A DNA stretch of 30,826 nt from Lachnospiraceae bacterium (GTDB lineage: Bacteria > Bacillota_A > Clostridia > Lachnospirales > Lachnospiraceae), in the NCBI GenBank assembly GCA_016287765.1, contig JAEEWS010000038.1, forward strand, positions 1 through 30,826, given 5' to 3'. Position numbers and translations under genes: made by a program. This document shows, one piece after another, positions 15,228 through 23,185 of the stretch (position 1 is the stretch's first letter; each line of letters begins with the position of its first letter). Under the pieces are notes generated by a model. The model was not told the DNA's origin. It searched no databases and saw only the letters and a program-made list of their open reading frames with translations.

Positions 15228-17687
15228 ATGAAAAAGATACTTTTATGTCTGGTCGTGATCGCTTTGTTATTAACCGGATGCGGTAATACAAGAGAAGAAG
15301 AGGATATCGCGAAGCAGATAGAAGCTCTTTCAAAGCAGATGGAGGAATTGAAATCCTCTAACGAAAAAATGACGGCTGAATTACAGGAGGTGCAGGCTAC
15401 ACTGGATGAAGCTGAAAATTTGACACCTGTACCCACAGAAACGCCGGTGCCGACGGATACACCTACGCCTACGTATACACCGACACCTACAAATACATCT
15501 ACACCTACGCCCACCAAAACACCCAGACCTACGGCGACACCCAAACCAACAAACATACCAAAGCCTACGAGAACGCCTACTCCCAAGCCTGTGAAAAAAA
15601 CAGGGATCACTAATACAGGCGAAATAATAAATGTCAATGGATCGGATCTGATAAATTGCGTCGGAGTGGAGCCTTTAGCGAAAGGTGTAACAAATGACGA
15701 ATTAAATATTGATCTTATCAGTAAAAAAGGTATTTCCGGCAGTCGTTTTAACCTTAAGGCTGTGATCAAGATCCCCAAAAATGAGGGACTGACCGGAAAC
15801 TTCAAACTGGAGATCAATCCGGGTTATTCATATAGAGATAATATTTTGATATACTTGAACAAAGGTGAGATTACCAAATGTGACGAACGGTATGAAGAGA
15901 TAAACGGAGTCTATTGTATTTATTATGATAGAGACTTCAATTTTGGTGAAAGTTCTAATTATAATTTTGTGAGGATAAAGCTTCACGGAACAACGGATGT
16001 TGATAAGGCATGTTTTTATTTTGGTGAAATGGTTCTTTCTACGGGTACCGATAAACTGTATCTGAATGTTAATGATACTGATGTCTCTGTTTCTGCAGTT
16101 GTTTATATAACAAAAGAAAAATATCCTGTAAATATTATCCGTGGAACTATATGGGCAATAGATATGCCTGTTGAAATATTTGTTGGACAGGAAATTGATT
16201 TCAATGTACATAGCATGGATGGAGATGAAAACATTATTTGCAGTTCAAGCAATGAGGAAGTGGCATCCATAAATGAAAGAGTCATAAAGGCACATAAAAG
16301 AGGAACGGTAGTGATCACCGGTGTAAACGGAAATACCGGCGATAAGGTTGAATGCGGATTAAAGGTAATAGAACCGTATATTAATGTTGTAAATGAAGTA
16401 AATGATGCATTTATCGGGCAAAAAATAGACTTTTCTGCGAAGAGTTTCGGAGATAAAAATGTTGATCTTAGCTGGTCTGTTTCTGATAAAAGTGTTGCCA
16501 ATATAAACAAAACCACAGGTGAATTTAAAGCGTTGAGTGAAGGAAGTACTACGGTTACTGTCAAAAACGGACTGTCCGGAGTGAGTAAAAGTTTCACGGT
16601 AAACGTAAAGGATTTTTCCGATTCGGATTTTAGTAAATATGTTTCATTTAACTTCAACGGGTTGGTATCATCGGATCTTGAAAACAAGGTCAGAAAATTG
16701 ATCAGAGATATTTATGAAAACGTATTTCAATTTTATAATGACGGAAAACCCGCATATGTAACTATAAATATTAAGCCTTCCGGCTTTTTTGCAAACGTGG
16801 GATCCGGGGTTCCTGCATATACCACATGGGAAAATTCGAAAGCGGTTATTTATATGAATGAAAGACATATAAATAATAATCCCAAGGATCTGGATTGTCT
16901 GACTCATGAACTCATTCATTGTGCCCAGCAATATCAAGGCCTGACCAACGATCTTGTATGGCTCATGGAAGGCCTGACAGATTACGGAAGAGGAATGTTC
17001 GGACTTTACAATGAGGAAGCGGGATGGAGATATCAGCCTTTCACTTTGGGGACCAAATATACAGACAGCTATACTGTCACAGCAGGATTTTTGGATTATC
17101 TGACCCGGAAGTTTAATAAAGAGATAGTATGGCTTTTGCATAAAGATCTGAAGGATCAGTCTTATAATGATAGTGTATGGATAGAATATACAGGCTATTC
17201 TGTTGACGGCTTATGGATGATGTACGAGGATGAAGCCATGAGTAAAGTTAAAGAATTAGGCGTAGGAGATATTCTCCCTGATTTTACTCTTCCTATACTG
17301 AGAAACGGAAATTATGATCAAACAGTTTCCTTAAGTGATTATCGAGGGAAAGTGGTGATCGTGGATTTCTGGGGACTTTGGTGCGGACCATGTCTTGATG
17401 AACTTCCTTATATCCAGAAGGTACAGGACAGGTTGGATGATCTTGTAATTTTGGGATTGTGTAATGATACTCCTCAGGATGCCACAAATTATATGAACGA
17501 AAGAGGTTTCACATTTAATGTTATTTATGATAAGGAGTATGGTTTCGGAAGAGGACAATGCGGTGTTAAAAGATGGCCTACTACTTTTCTTTTGGATAAA
17601 AACGGGAGAGTAGTAAAAGAAGAAACAGTAGATAGCAGTAATTTAAATGATTATATCAATTACATAGAAAGACTGATGGAGCAGTAA
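15228..17687 (+). CDS. Lipoprotein with BSP-type metallopeptidase domain fused to a thioredoxin-like domain
   Basis: An 819-residue paralogue of the preceding protein. It has lipobox LTGC (MKKILLCLVVIALLLTGC), a coiled coil (IAKQIEALSKQMEELKSSNE), a long TPTPTYTPTPT-type linker, beta-rich modules, two Big_2-like domains (VDLSWSVSDKSVANINK in the second), and a BSP-like peptidase domain with HELIH at 560-564, MEGLTDYGRGMFG and YTDSYTVTAGFLDYL. A TlpA/redoxin-type thioredoxin domain of about 145 residues (from about 675) follows in the same frame, with WGLWCGPC at 715-722 (cysteines 719 and 722) and the cis-proline region RWPTTFLLD. GGGAGG is 3 bases before the ATG. Together they suggest an extracellular peptidase that also carries thiol-disulfide chemistry, perhaps to open disulfide-bonded substrates; that coupling is inference. 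Confidence 0.88.
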   Translation: MKKILLCLVVIALLLTGCGNTREEEDIAKQIEALSKQMEELKSSNEKMTAELQEVQATLDEAENLTPVPTETPVPTDTPTPTYTPTPTNTSTPTPTKTPRPTATPKPTNIPKPTRTPTPKPVKKTGITNTGEIINVNGSDLINCVGVEPLAKGVTNDELNIDLISKKGISGSRFNLKAVIKIPKNEGLTGNFKLEINPGYSYRDNILIYLNKGEITKCDERYEEINGVYCIYYDRDFNFGESSNYNFVRIKLHGTTDVDKACFYFGEMVLSTGTDKLYLNVNDTDVSVSAVVYITKEKYPVNIIRGTIWAIDMPVEIFVGQEIDFNVHSMDGDENIICSSSNEEVASINERVIKAHKRGTVVITGVNGNTGDKVECGLKVIEPYINVVNEVNDAFIGQKIDFSAKSFGDKNVDLSWSVSDKSVANINKTTGEFKALSEGSTTVTVKNGLSGVSKSFTVNVKDFSDSDFSKYVSFNFNGLVSSDLENKVRKLIRDIYENVFQFYNDGKPAYVTINIKPSGFFANVGSGVPAYTTWENSKAVIYMNERHINNNPKDLDCLTHELIHCAQQYQGLTNDLVWLMEGLTDYGRGMFGLYNEEAGWRYQPFTLGTKYTDSYTVTAGFLDYLTRKFNKEIVWLLHKDLKDQSYNDSVWIEYTGYSVDGLWMMYEDEAMSKVKELGVGDILPDFTLPILRNGNYDQTVSLSDYRGKVVIVDFWGLWCGPCLDELPYIQKVQDRLDDLVILGLCNDTPQDATNYMNERGFTFNVIYDKEYGFGRGQCGVKRWPTTFLLDKNGRVVKEETVDSSNLNDYINYIERLMEQ

Positions 17688-17737
17688 CGTCAATTTTTTG
17701 GTCCAGCAGCAATTATATCTTGGTAGAGTCACTTTTT

Positions 17738-17766
17738 TGAACCCCGGGGACGGGGTTAGGGGTTCA
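17738..17766. repeat. GGGGACGGGG repeat, single arm copy D
   Basis: One left-type arm, TGAACCCCGGGGACGGGGTT followed by AGGGGTTCA. Its own ends form a small inverted repeat (TGAACCCC and GGGGTTCA). Confidence 0.8.
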
Positions 17767-17791
17767 TTTTTGTGACCCAATTCAAATATTT

Positions 17792-17834
17792 GGCTCCGAG
17801 AGTCACACAGAGACCGGTCGGAGCCTTCTTTTTT
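17792..17834 (+). terminator. Intrinsic terminator after the peptidase-thioredoxin gene
   Basis: GGCTCCGA (17792-17799) pairs with TCGGAGCC (17818-17825) across an 18-base loop, followed by TTCTTTTTTC. It lies about 105 bases after the stop codon, beyond repeat copy D. Confidence 0.7.
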
Positions 17835-17958
17835 CGGGAAAAATGTTGACCCAGTAACTATTTTTGGCTGATAGAGCCACTTTTGCGTCGGAGGCCATCG
17901 GGATTAGTGGCACATTTTTTGACCCGGCGGCAAGTTTTTTCGGATAGAGTCACATTTT

Positions 17959-18021
17959 TGAACCCATAACCTCGGCCCCGAGGTTCACATTTTTGAACCC
18001 ATAACCCCGTCCCCGGGGTTC
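17959..18021. repeat. GGGGACGGGG repeat, two right arms, copy E
   Basis: Two consecutive right-type arms. TGAACCCATAACCTCGGCCC is a drifted version and is followed by TGAACCCATAACCCCGTCCC. They abut the terminator of asnA. Confidence 0.8.
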
Positions 18022-18046
18022 AAAAAAGCCCTCCGATGAGGAGGGC
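18022..18046 (-). terminator. Intrinsic terminator of asnA
   Basis: Read on the minus strand, GCCCTCC (18046-18040) pairs with GGAGGGC (18034-18028) around a 5-base loop and is followed by six T residues. It begins 7 bases after the asnA stop codon. Confidence 0.85.
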
Positions 18047-18052
18047 GAAATA

Positions 18053-19063
18053 TTACAATAACATGATATTGTTTTCTTCTGCGATCTTTATGGTGTCGTC
18101 GGTCCATATGCTTGACTGAACCTCGCCGATGTGAGCCTTGCGAAGGAAGAACATGCAGATACGGCTCTGACCGATGCCGCCGCCCACGGTGTAGGGAAGG
18201 CGCTTCTCCAGGATGGCCTTCTGGAAGGGAAGCTCGGCGCGTTCCTCGCAGCCGGCCTTTTTAAGCTGGGATGCAAGTGAAACCTCGTCGACACGTATGC
18301 CCATGGAGGAAAGCTCCAGAGCCATGTCCAGCACGGGGTAGTACACGATGATGTCGCCGTTCAGTGCCCAGTCGTCGTAGTCGGGAGCACGGCCGTCGTG
18401 CTTTTCGCCTGAAGCCAGCTTGTCGCCGATCTGCATGATGAACACAGCACCTTTGAGCTTCGCGATCTTGTTCTCGCGATCCTTGGGGGTGTCGTCGGGA
18501 TACATGTTTTCAAGCTCCTGAGTGGTGACGAAGGAGATCTCCTTGGGAAGGATTTCCTTAATATAGTCATATTTATTCGCGATGTAATGCTCGGTTTCGC
18601 GGAGTGCGGAGTACACCTTGCGGACTGTCATCTTCAGGTTCTCGATGTTTCTCTCGTCCTGAAGGATGATCTTTTCCCAGTCCCACTGATCCACGAAGAT
18701 GGAGTGGATGTTGTCCGTGTCCTCATCCCTGCGGATGGCGTTCATGTCGGTGTAAAGGCCCTCGCCGTAAGAAAAACCGTACTTCTTAAGAGCCATTCTC
18801 TTCCATTTTGCAAGGGAATGCACGATCTCGACCTCTGCATCGCCCTGCTCCTTTATGCCGAATTTAACGGGACGTTCAACACCATTTAAATTATCATTCA
18901 GTCCTGTCTCCGGTTTAACAAATAGTGGTGCGCTGACGCGCGTAAGATTGAGCTGCTTCGAAAGCTGTCTTTCGAAATAGTCTTTGAGATGCTTGATAGC
19001 GCCCTGGGTTTCCTTGACGCCAAGCTCAGACCTGTAGTTCTCAGGAATTCTGAATCTCTCCAT
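18053..19063 (-). CDS. asnA: Aspartate-ammonia ligase (asparagine synthetase A)
   Basis: AsnA makes L-asparagine from aspartate, ammonia and ATP (to AMP and pyrophosphate) in the cytosol; it is a homodimer with a class II aminoacyl-tRNA-synthetase-like fold. The 336-residue product matches the normal length. Family sequences include [63 protein letters not shown] and the C-terminal [20 protein letters not shown], which corresponds to motif 3 of class II synthetases. AGGGAGG lies 6 bases before the ATG on this strand. It is monocistronic, with its own promoter and terminator. It gives a glutamine-independent route to asparagine, useful in ammonia-rich habitats such as gut or rumen. Confidence 0.96.
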   Translation of the reverse strand: MERFRIPENYRSELGVKETQGAIKHLKDYFERQLSKQLNLTRVSAPLFVKPETGLNDNLNGVERPVKFGIKEQGDAEVEIVHSLAKWKRMALKKYGFSYGEGLYTDMNAIRRDEDTDNIHSIFVDQWDWEKIILQDERNIENLKMTVRKVYSALRETEHYIANKYDYIKEILPKEISFVTTQELENMYPDDTPKDRENKIAKLKGAVFIMQIGDKLASGEKHDGRAPDYDDWALNGDIIVYYPVLDMALELSSMGIRVDEVSLASQLKKAGCEERAELPFQKAILEKRLPYTVGGGIGQSRICMFFLRKAHIGEVQSSIWTDDTIKIAEENNIMLL

Positions 19064-19109
19064 GGTTTACCTCCCTTTTAATATTTTAATGCAATAAATA
19101 ATAAAAGCC

Positions 19110-19138
19110 ATTTTACGACTGTCGAGGGGGTTTGTCTA
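19110..19138 (-). promoter_or_regulatory. Promoter of asnA
   Basis: On the minus strand TAGACA (19138-19133) and TAAAAT (19115-19110) are 17 bases apart, each matching the consensus at five of six positions. The start codon lies about 47 bases downstream of the -10 box. Confidence 0.7.
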
Positions 19139-19159
19139 CAATTTTTTGAAATTTTTGAA

Positions 19160-19321
19160 GGAAATGAGCCATTGGGGACGGGGTTATGGGTTCATTTTGG
19201 CGCTTTGCGCCGAAAAATGAACCCATAACCCCGTCCCCAAAGGGTCAAAAAATGAGCCTATAACCCCGTCCCCGGGTGTCAAAAAGTGAACCCCTAACCC
19301 CGTCCCCAATGGCTCATTTCC
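19160..19321. repeat. Large nested palindromic GGGGACGGGG repeat, copy F
   Basis: A perfect 27-bp inverted repeat (19160-19186 and 19295-19321) encloses further arms. Inside it, the left arm ending in TTATGGGTTCATTTT folds onto the right arm AAAATGAACCCATAA around GGCGCTTTGCGCC (19199-19211). Two extra right arms (about 19238-19282 and 19283-19309) follow. It lies between the divergent promoters of asnA and nifJ. Confidence 0.93.
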
Positions 19322-19332
19322 CTGTCGCAATC

Positions 19333-19374
19333 TTTATCATTTCTTTCTTTACAAATATGAGAAAAGATGATAAA
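19333..19374. promoter_or_regulatory. Inverted repeat upstream of the nifJ promoter
   Basis: TTTATCAT (19333-19340) and ATGATAAA (19367-19374) are perfect complements. The stretches inside them (TTCTTTCTT and GAGAAAAG) are also nearly complementary. Ending 3 bases before the -35 box, it could be a regulator binding site; the regulator is unknown. Confidence 0.4.
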
Positions 19375-19377
19375 CTT

Positions 19378-19405
19378 TTGACAAATCGGCTATTATTTTT
19401 ATAAC
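19378..19405 (+). promoter_or_regulatory. Promoter of nifJ
   Basis: Consensus TTGACA (19378-19383) and TATAAC (19400-19405) with a 16-base spacer, followed by TAGGAGGAAAAAAT before the ATG at 19441. Confidence 0.75.
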
Positions 19406-19440
19406 CAACAATATAAGCCACAAATTTAGGAGGAAAAAAT

Positions 19441-22400
19441 ATGTCCAGAGCAAAACAGTCAATGGACGGTAACACCGCTGCGGCTCACGTAGCCTATGCA
19501 TTCACAGATGTTGCTGCCATTTACCCGATTACTCCTTCCAGCCCCATGGCAGATTATGTTGACCAGTGGTCAGCACAGGGACAGGAAAACATCTTCGGTA
19601 ACCAGGTTAAGGTCGTTGAAATGCAGTCTGAAGCCGGTGCGGCCGGAACTGTACACGGATCACTTGCCGTAGGTGCCATCACCACAACATTCACAGCATC
19701 ACAGGGTCTTCTTCTGATGATCCCCAACATGTATAAGATCGCTGCTGAACAGCTTCCTTGCGTTTTCGACGTATCAGCTCGTACAGTAGCTACACAGTCA
19801 CTTAACATTTTCGGTGACCATTCCGACGTATATGCATGCCGCCAGACCGGTTTTGCTATGCTTTGCGAAAGCAATCCTCAGGAAGTTATGAACCTTTCAC
19901 CCGTTGCTCACCTTGCAGCTATCGAAGGTAAGGTTCCTTTCCTTAACTTCTTCGATGGTTTCCGTACATCTCACGAGATCCAGAAGATCGAGAAGTGGGA
20001 CTACGAAGATCTGAAGGAAATGTGCAACATGGACGCTGTAAAGGCATTCCGTGAGCACGCTCTTAACCCTGAGCATCCCGCAATGCGCGGTTCTCATGAA
20101 AACGGAGACGTTTTCTTCCAGCACAGAGAAGCTTGCAACCCTGTTTACGAAGCACTTCCCGCTGTAGTAAAGAAGTACATGGGCAAGATCAATGAGAAGC
20201 TCGGTACAGATTATGATCTCTTCAACTACTACGGAGCAAAGGACGCTGACAGAGTTATCGTTGCCATGGGTTCCATCTGCGATGTAGCGGAAGAAGTTAT
20301 AGATTATCTTACAGCTAAGGGCGAGAAGGTAGGTCTCATCAAGGTTCGTCTTTACAGACCCTGGGTTTCCGAGAGCTTCCTTGCAGCACTTCCCAAGACA
20401 GCTAAGAAGGTTGCTGTTCTCGACAGAACAAAAGAGCCCGGATCACTCGGTGAGCCTCTCTACCTCGATGTTGCAACAACACTTCGTGAGGCAGGTCTCA
20501 ACGACGTTATCCTTACAGGCGGACGTTACGGTCTCGGTTCCAAGGATACACCTCCGTCATCCGTATTCGCTATTTATACAGAGCTTGCAAAGGCACAGCC
20601 TAAGAGCCGTTTCACCATCGGTATCGTAGATGATGTTACCAATCTTTCACTTCCCGAAGTTAAGCCCGCACCCATCACAGCTACACCCGGTACAGTTGAG
20701 TGTAAGTTCTGGGGTCTCGGCGGCGACGGAACAGTTGGTGCCAACAAGAACTCCACAAAGATCATCGGTGACCACACCGACAAGTACATCCAGGCATACT
20801 TCCAGTATGACTCCAAGAAGACCGGTGGTATTACAATTTCTCACCTTCGTTTCGGTGACAAGCCCATCCGTGCTCCTTACTACATCAACCAGGCAGACTT
20901 CGTAGCCTGCCACAACCCTTCCTATGTTATCAAGGGTTACAAGATGGTTCAGGATGTTAAGCCCGGCGGAATCTTCATGATCAACTGCCAGTGGACAGAT
21001 GAAGAGCTTGCTGAGCATCTTCCTGCAGAAGCTAAGCAGTACATCGCTAAGAACAACATTCAGCTCTACACCATTAACGCTATCGATAAGGCTATCGAGA
21101 TCGGTATGGGTAAGAGAACAAATACTATCCTTCAGTCCGCATTCTTCAAGCTCGCTAACGTAATGCCTATCGATCAGGCAGTAGAATTCATGAAGGCAGC
21201 TGCCAAGAAGTCCTACGGTAAGAAGGGTGATGCAGTAGTTGAAATGAACTATAAGGCTATCGATGCCGGCGTAGATGCAGTTCATAAGGTAGCTGTACCT
21301 GCCGATTGGGCAGATGCAAAGGTTGAGAAGAAGGCTATCAAGCGTGAGGGCCGTCCCGCTACCGTTAAGATGGTTAACGAGCTCCTTGATCCTATCGGAC
21401 TTATGGATGGTGATTCCCTTCCTGTTTCCGCATTTAAGGATATCGCTGACGGTCAGTTCGAGACAGGTGCTTCCCAGTATGAGAAGCGCGGTACAGCGGT
21501 TATGGTTCCTCAGTGGGATCCCAACACCTGCGTACAGTGTAACTCCTGCGCATTCGTATGCTCACATGCTACGATCCGTCCTTTCATCCTTGATGCAGCT
21601 GAAGTTAAGGCAGCTCCCGCAAACATCAAGCTTGCAGATTCCAAGCATGCAACAGATGCTTCCATGAAGTTCATCATGTCTGTATCTCCTCTGGACTGCA
21701 TGGGATGTGGCGAGTGCGTAACCGTATGTCCTGCAGCAGCTAAGGGCGCTCTTAAGATGGTTCCTCAGGAAACACAGAGCGACGAGCAGCCTGTATTCGA
21801 TTATCTCGTTGCAAATGTTGGCAAGAAAGAGATCAAGCCTGCATTTACAGACGTTACACCTATCGGTTCTCAGTACAACCAGCCTCTGCTTGAGTTCTCA
21901 GGCTCCTGCGCAGGATGTGCCGAGACATCATATGCAAGACTCATCACACAGCTCTTCGGTGAGAATATGTACATTTCCAATGCTACAGGTTGTTCTTCCA
22001 TCTGGGGTGGTCCTGCAGCAACATCACCTTACACAGTAAATAAGGATTCCTTACAGGGTCCCGCTTGGTCCAACTCCCTCTTCGAGGATAACGCTGAGCA
22101 CGGCTTCGGTATGTACCTTGGCCAGCAGGTTCTTCGTAACCAGCTCATCGAGAAGCTCGAGAAGATGTGTGCAGGCGAGAAGGCTCCCGAGAGCCTCAAG
22201 GCTGCTATCAAGCAGTTCCTTGCTACAAAGGATGACACCAGAAACAATACAAAGGATGCTAAGGCTCTCATCGCTGAGCTTGAGAAGTTCGAGCCCAACT
22301 GCGAGTGCGGATGCGCTACAGAGATCCTTTCCAAGAAGCAGTACCTCGCTAAGAAGTCCGTATGGATCTTCGGTGGTGACGGATGGGCTTACGATATCGG

Positions 22401-23010
22401 TTTCGGCGGTCTCGACCACGTACTTGCTTCCGGCGAGAACGTAAACGTATTTGTATTCGATACAGAAATGTACTCCAATACAGGCGGTCAGGCTTCCAAG
22501 GCTTCCAACGTCGGTGAAGTTTGTCAGTTCGCTGCAGCAGGTAAGGAGATCAAGAAGAAGTCTCTTGCAGAGATCGCTATGAGCTACGGTTATGTATATG
22601 TTGCTCAGATCGCTCTCGGTGCTAACCCTGCTCAGGCAGTTAAGGCGATCGCTGAGGCTGAAGCTTACAACGGACCTTCACTCATCATCGGCTACGCTCC
22701 CTGCGAACTCCACGGAATCGCTAAGGGCGGCATGAACCATTGCCAGGATGAAATGAAGAAGGCTGTTAAGGCAGGTTACTGGAACCTCTTCTCCTTCAAT
22801 CCTGCTCTCAAGGCAGAAGGAAAGAATCCTTTCACCCTTACATCCAAGGCAGGCGACGGAACATATCAGGAATTCCTCAACAACGAGTCACGTTACACAT
22901 CACTCATCAAGGCATTCCCGGATCGTGCTACCGAGCTCTTTGCTAAGTCTGAGACTCTTGCAAGCGAGAGATATGAGCATCTCTTAAAGCTTGTTGAGCT
23001 CTACAAGTAA
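19441..23010 (+). CDS. nifJ: Pyruvate:ferredoxin (flavodoxin) oxidoreductase
   Basis: This single-chain 1189-residue enzyme oxidises pyruvate with CoA to acetyl-CoA and CO2, reducing ferredoxin. It is the main exit from glycolysis in anaerobic clostridia. Domain order is standard: N-terminal pyrimidine-binding domain (DVAAIYPITPSSPMADYVDQ), middle domains, a two-cluster ferredoxin domain (CVQCNSCAFVC from C697, CMGCGECVTVC from C753), the proximal cluster motif SCAGCAETSYARL (C823), and the TPP site (ATGCSSIWGG, GGDGWAYDIGFGG, YSNTGGQ). Codon choice is very biased (mostly AAG, GCT, CTT/CTC, GTT), unlike the neighbours, which indicates high expression. It has its own promoter, a near-perfect ribosome binding site and a strong terminator. 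Confidence 0.98.
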   Translation: MSRAKQSMDGNTAAAHVAYAFTDVAAIYPITPSSPMADYVDQWSAQGQENIFGNQVKVVEMQSEAGAAGTVHGSLAVGAITTTFTASQGLLLMIPNMYKIAAEQLPCVFDVSARTVATQSLNIFGDHSDVYACRQTGFAMLCESNPQEVMNLSPVAHLAAIEGKVPFLNFFDGFRTSHEIQKIEKWDYEDLKEMCNMDAVKAFREHALNPEHPAMRGSHENGDVFFQHREACNPVYEALPAVVKKYMGKINEKLGTDYDLFNYYGAKDADRVIVAMGSICDVAEEVIDYLTAKGEKVGLIKVRLYRPWVSESFLAALPKTAKKVAVLDRTKEPGSLGEPLYLDVATTLREAGLNDVILTGGRYGLGSKDTPPSSVFAIYTELAKAQPKSRFTIGIVDDVTNLSLPEVKPAPITATPGTVECKFWGLGGDGTVGANKNSTKIIGDHTDKYIQAYFQYDSKKTGGITISHLRFGDKPIRAPYYINQADFVACHNPSYVIKGYKMVQDVKPGGIFMINCQWTDEELAEHLPAEAKQYIAKNNIQLYTINAIDKAIEIGMGKRTNTILQSAFFKLANVMPIDQAVEFMKAAAKKSYGKKGDAVVEMNYKAIDAGVDAVHKVAVPADWADAKVEKKAIKREGRPATVKMVNELLDPIGLMDGDSLPVSAFKDIADGQFETGASQYEKRGTAVMVPQWDPNTCVQCNSCAFVCSHATIRPFILDAAEVKAAPANIKLADSKHATDASMKFIMSVSPLDCMGCGECVTVCPAAAKGALKMVPQETQSDEQPVFDYLVANVGKKEIKPAFTDVTPIGSQYNQPLLEFSGSCAGCAETSYARLITQLFGENMYISNATGCSSIWGGPAATSPYTVNKDSLQGPAWSNSLFEDNAEHGFGMYLGQQVLRNQLIEKLEKMCAGEKAPESLKAAIKQFLATKDDTRNNTKDAKALIAELEKFEPNCECGCATEILSKKQYLAKKSVWIFGGDGWAYDIGFGGLDHVLASGENVNVFVFDTEMYSNTGGQASKASNVGEVCQFAAAGKEIKKKSLAEIAMSYGYVYVAQIALGANPAQAVKAIAEAEAYNGPSLIIGYAPCELHGIAKGGMNHCQDEMKKAVKAGYWNLFSFNPALKAEGKNPFTLTSKAGDGTYQEFLNNESRYTSLIKAFPDRATELFAKSETLASERYEHLLKLVELYK

Positions 23011-23028
23011 TTAAATAATGATCTTTAT

Positions 23029-23067
23029 CCGGCAGGCATATCTTTTGTCTGCCGGTTTTCTTTTTTT
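23029..23067 (+). terminator. Intrinsic terminator of nifJ
   Basis: CCGGCAGGCA (23029-23038) pairs with TGTCTGCCGG (23046-23055), with one wobble pair, followed by TTTTCTTTTTTT. Confidence 0.9.
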
Positions 23068-23122
23068 CACCCGAAATCTGCCCTCTCTCCGATAAAGATT
23101 TCTTTCCTAAATCCGCCGCGTG

Positions 23123-23131
23123 TGTTATACT
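23123..23131 (+). promoter_or_regulatory. Extended -10 promoter of the flavodoxin-SCP2 gene
   Basis: TGTTATACT is an extended -10 element (TG at 23123-23124, TATACT at 23126-23131). The -35 (TTTCCT, 17 bases upstream) is poor, which is common with extended -10 promoters. Confidence 0.45.
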
Positions 23132-23185
23132 TACTATTTAAGTAAAAGGGAGCATGGGGACTCATGTGTTCGGAAAGGAAAATAT

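Larger units (their letters stand above)
17694..17965 (+). repeat. Three degenerate tandem-like units with AGAGTCAC core
   Basis: Units at 17694-17744, 17841-17887 and 17913-17965 share the order TTTTTTGACCCgGCgGCAA, a T-rich stretch, GATAGAGTCAC, and TTTTTGAACCC. The first and third are most alike and the middle one has drifted. They are interleaved with arms of the GGGGACGGGG family, and both families use the TTTTTGAACCC edge. No gene is present between 17688 and 18052; this repeat cluster and two terminators fill the stretch. Confidence 0.6.

Noticed and set aside
19160..19321. A CRISPR array at the GGGGACGGGG repeats
   Set aside because: The repeated arms are palindromic, irregularly spaced and of mixed orientation, with no unique spacers and no cas genes nearby.
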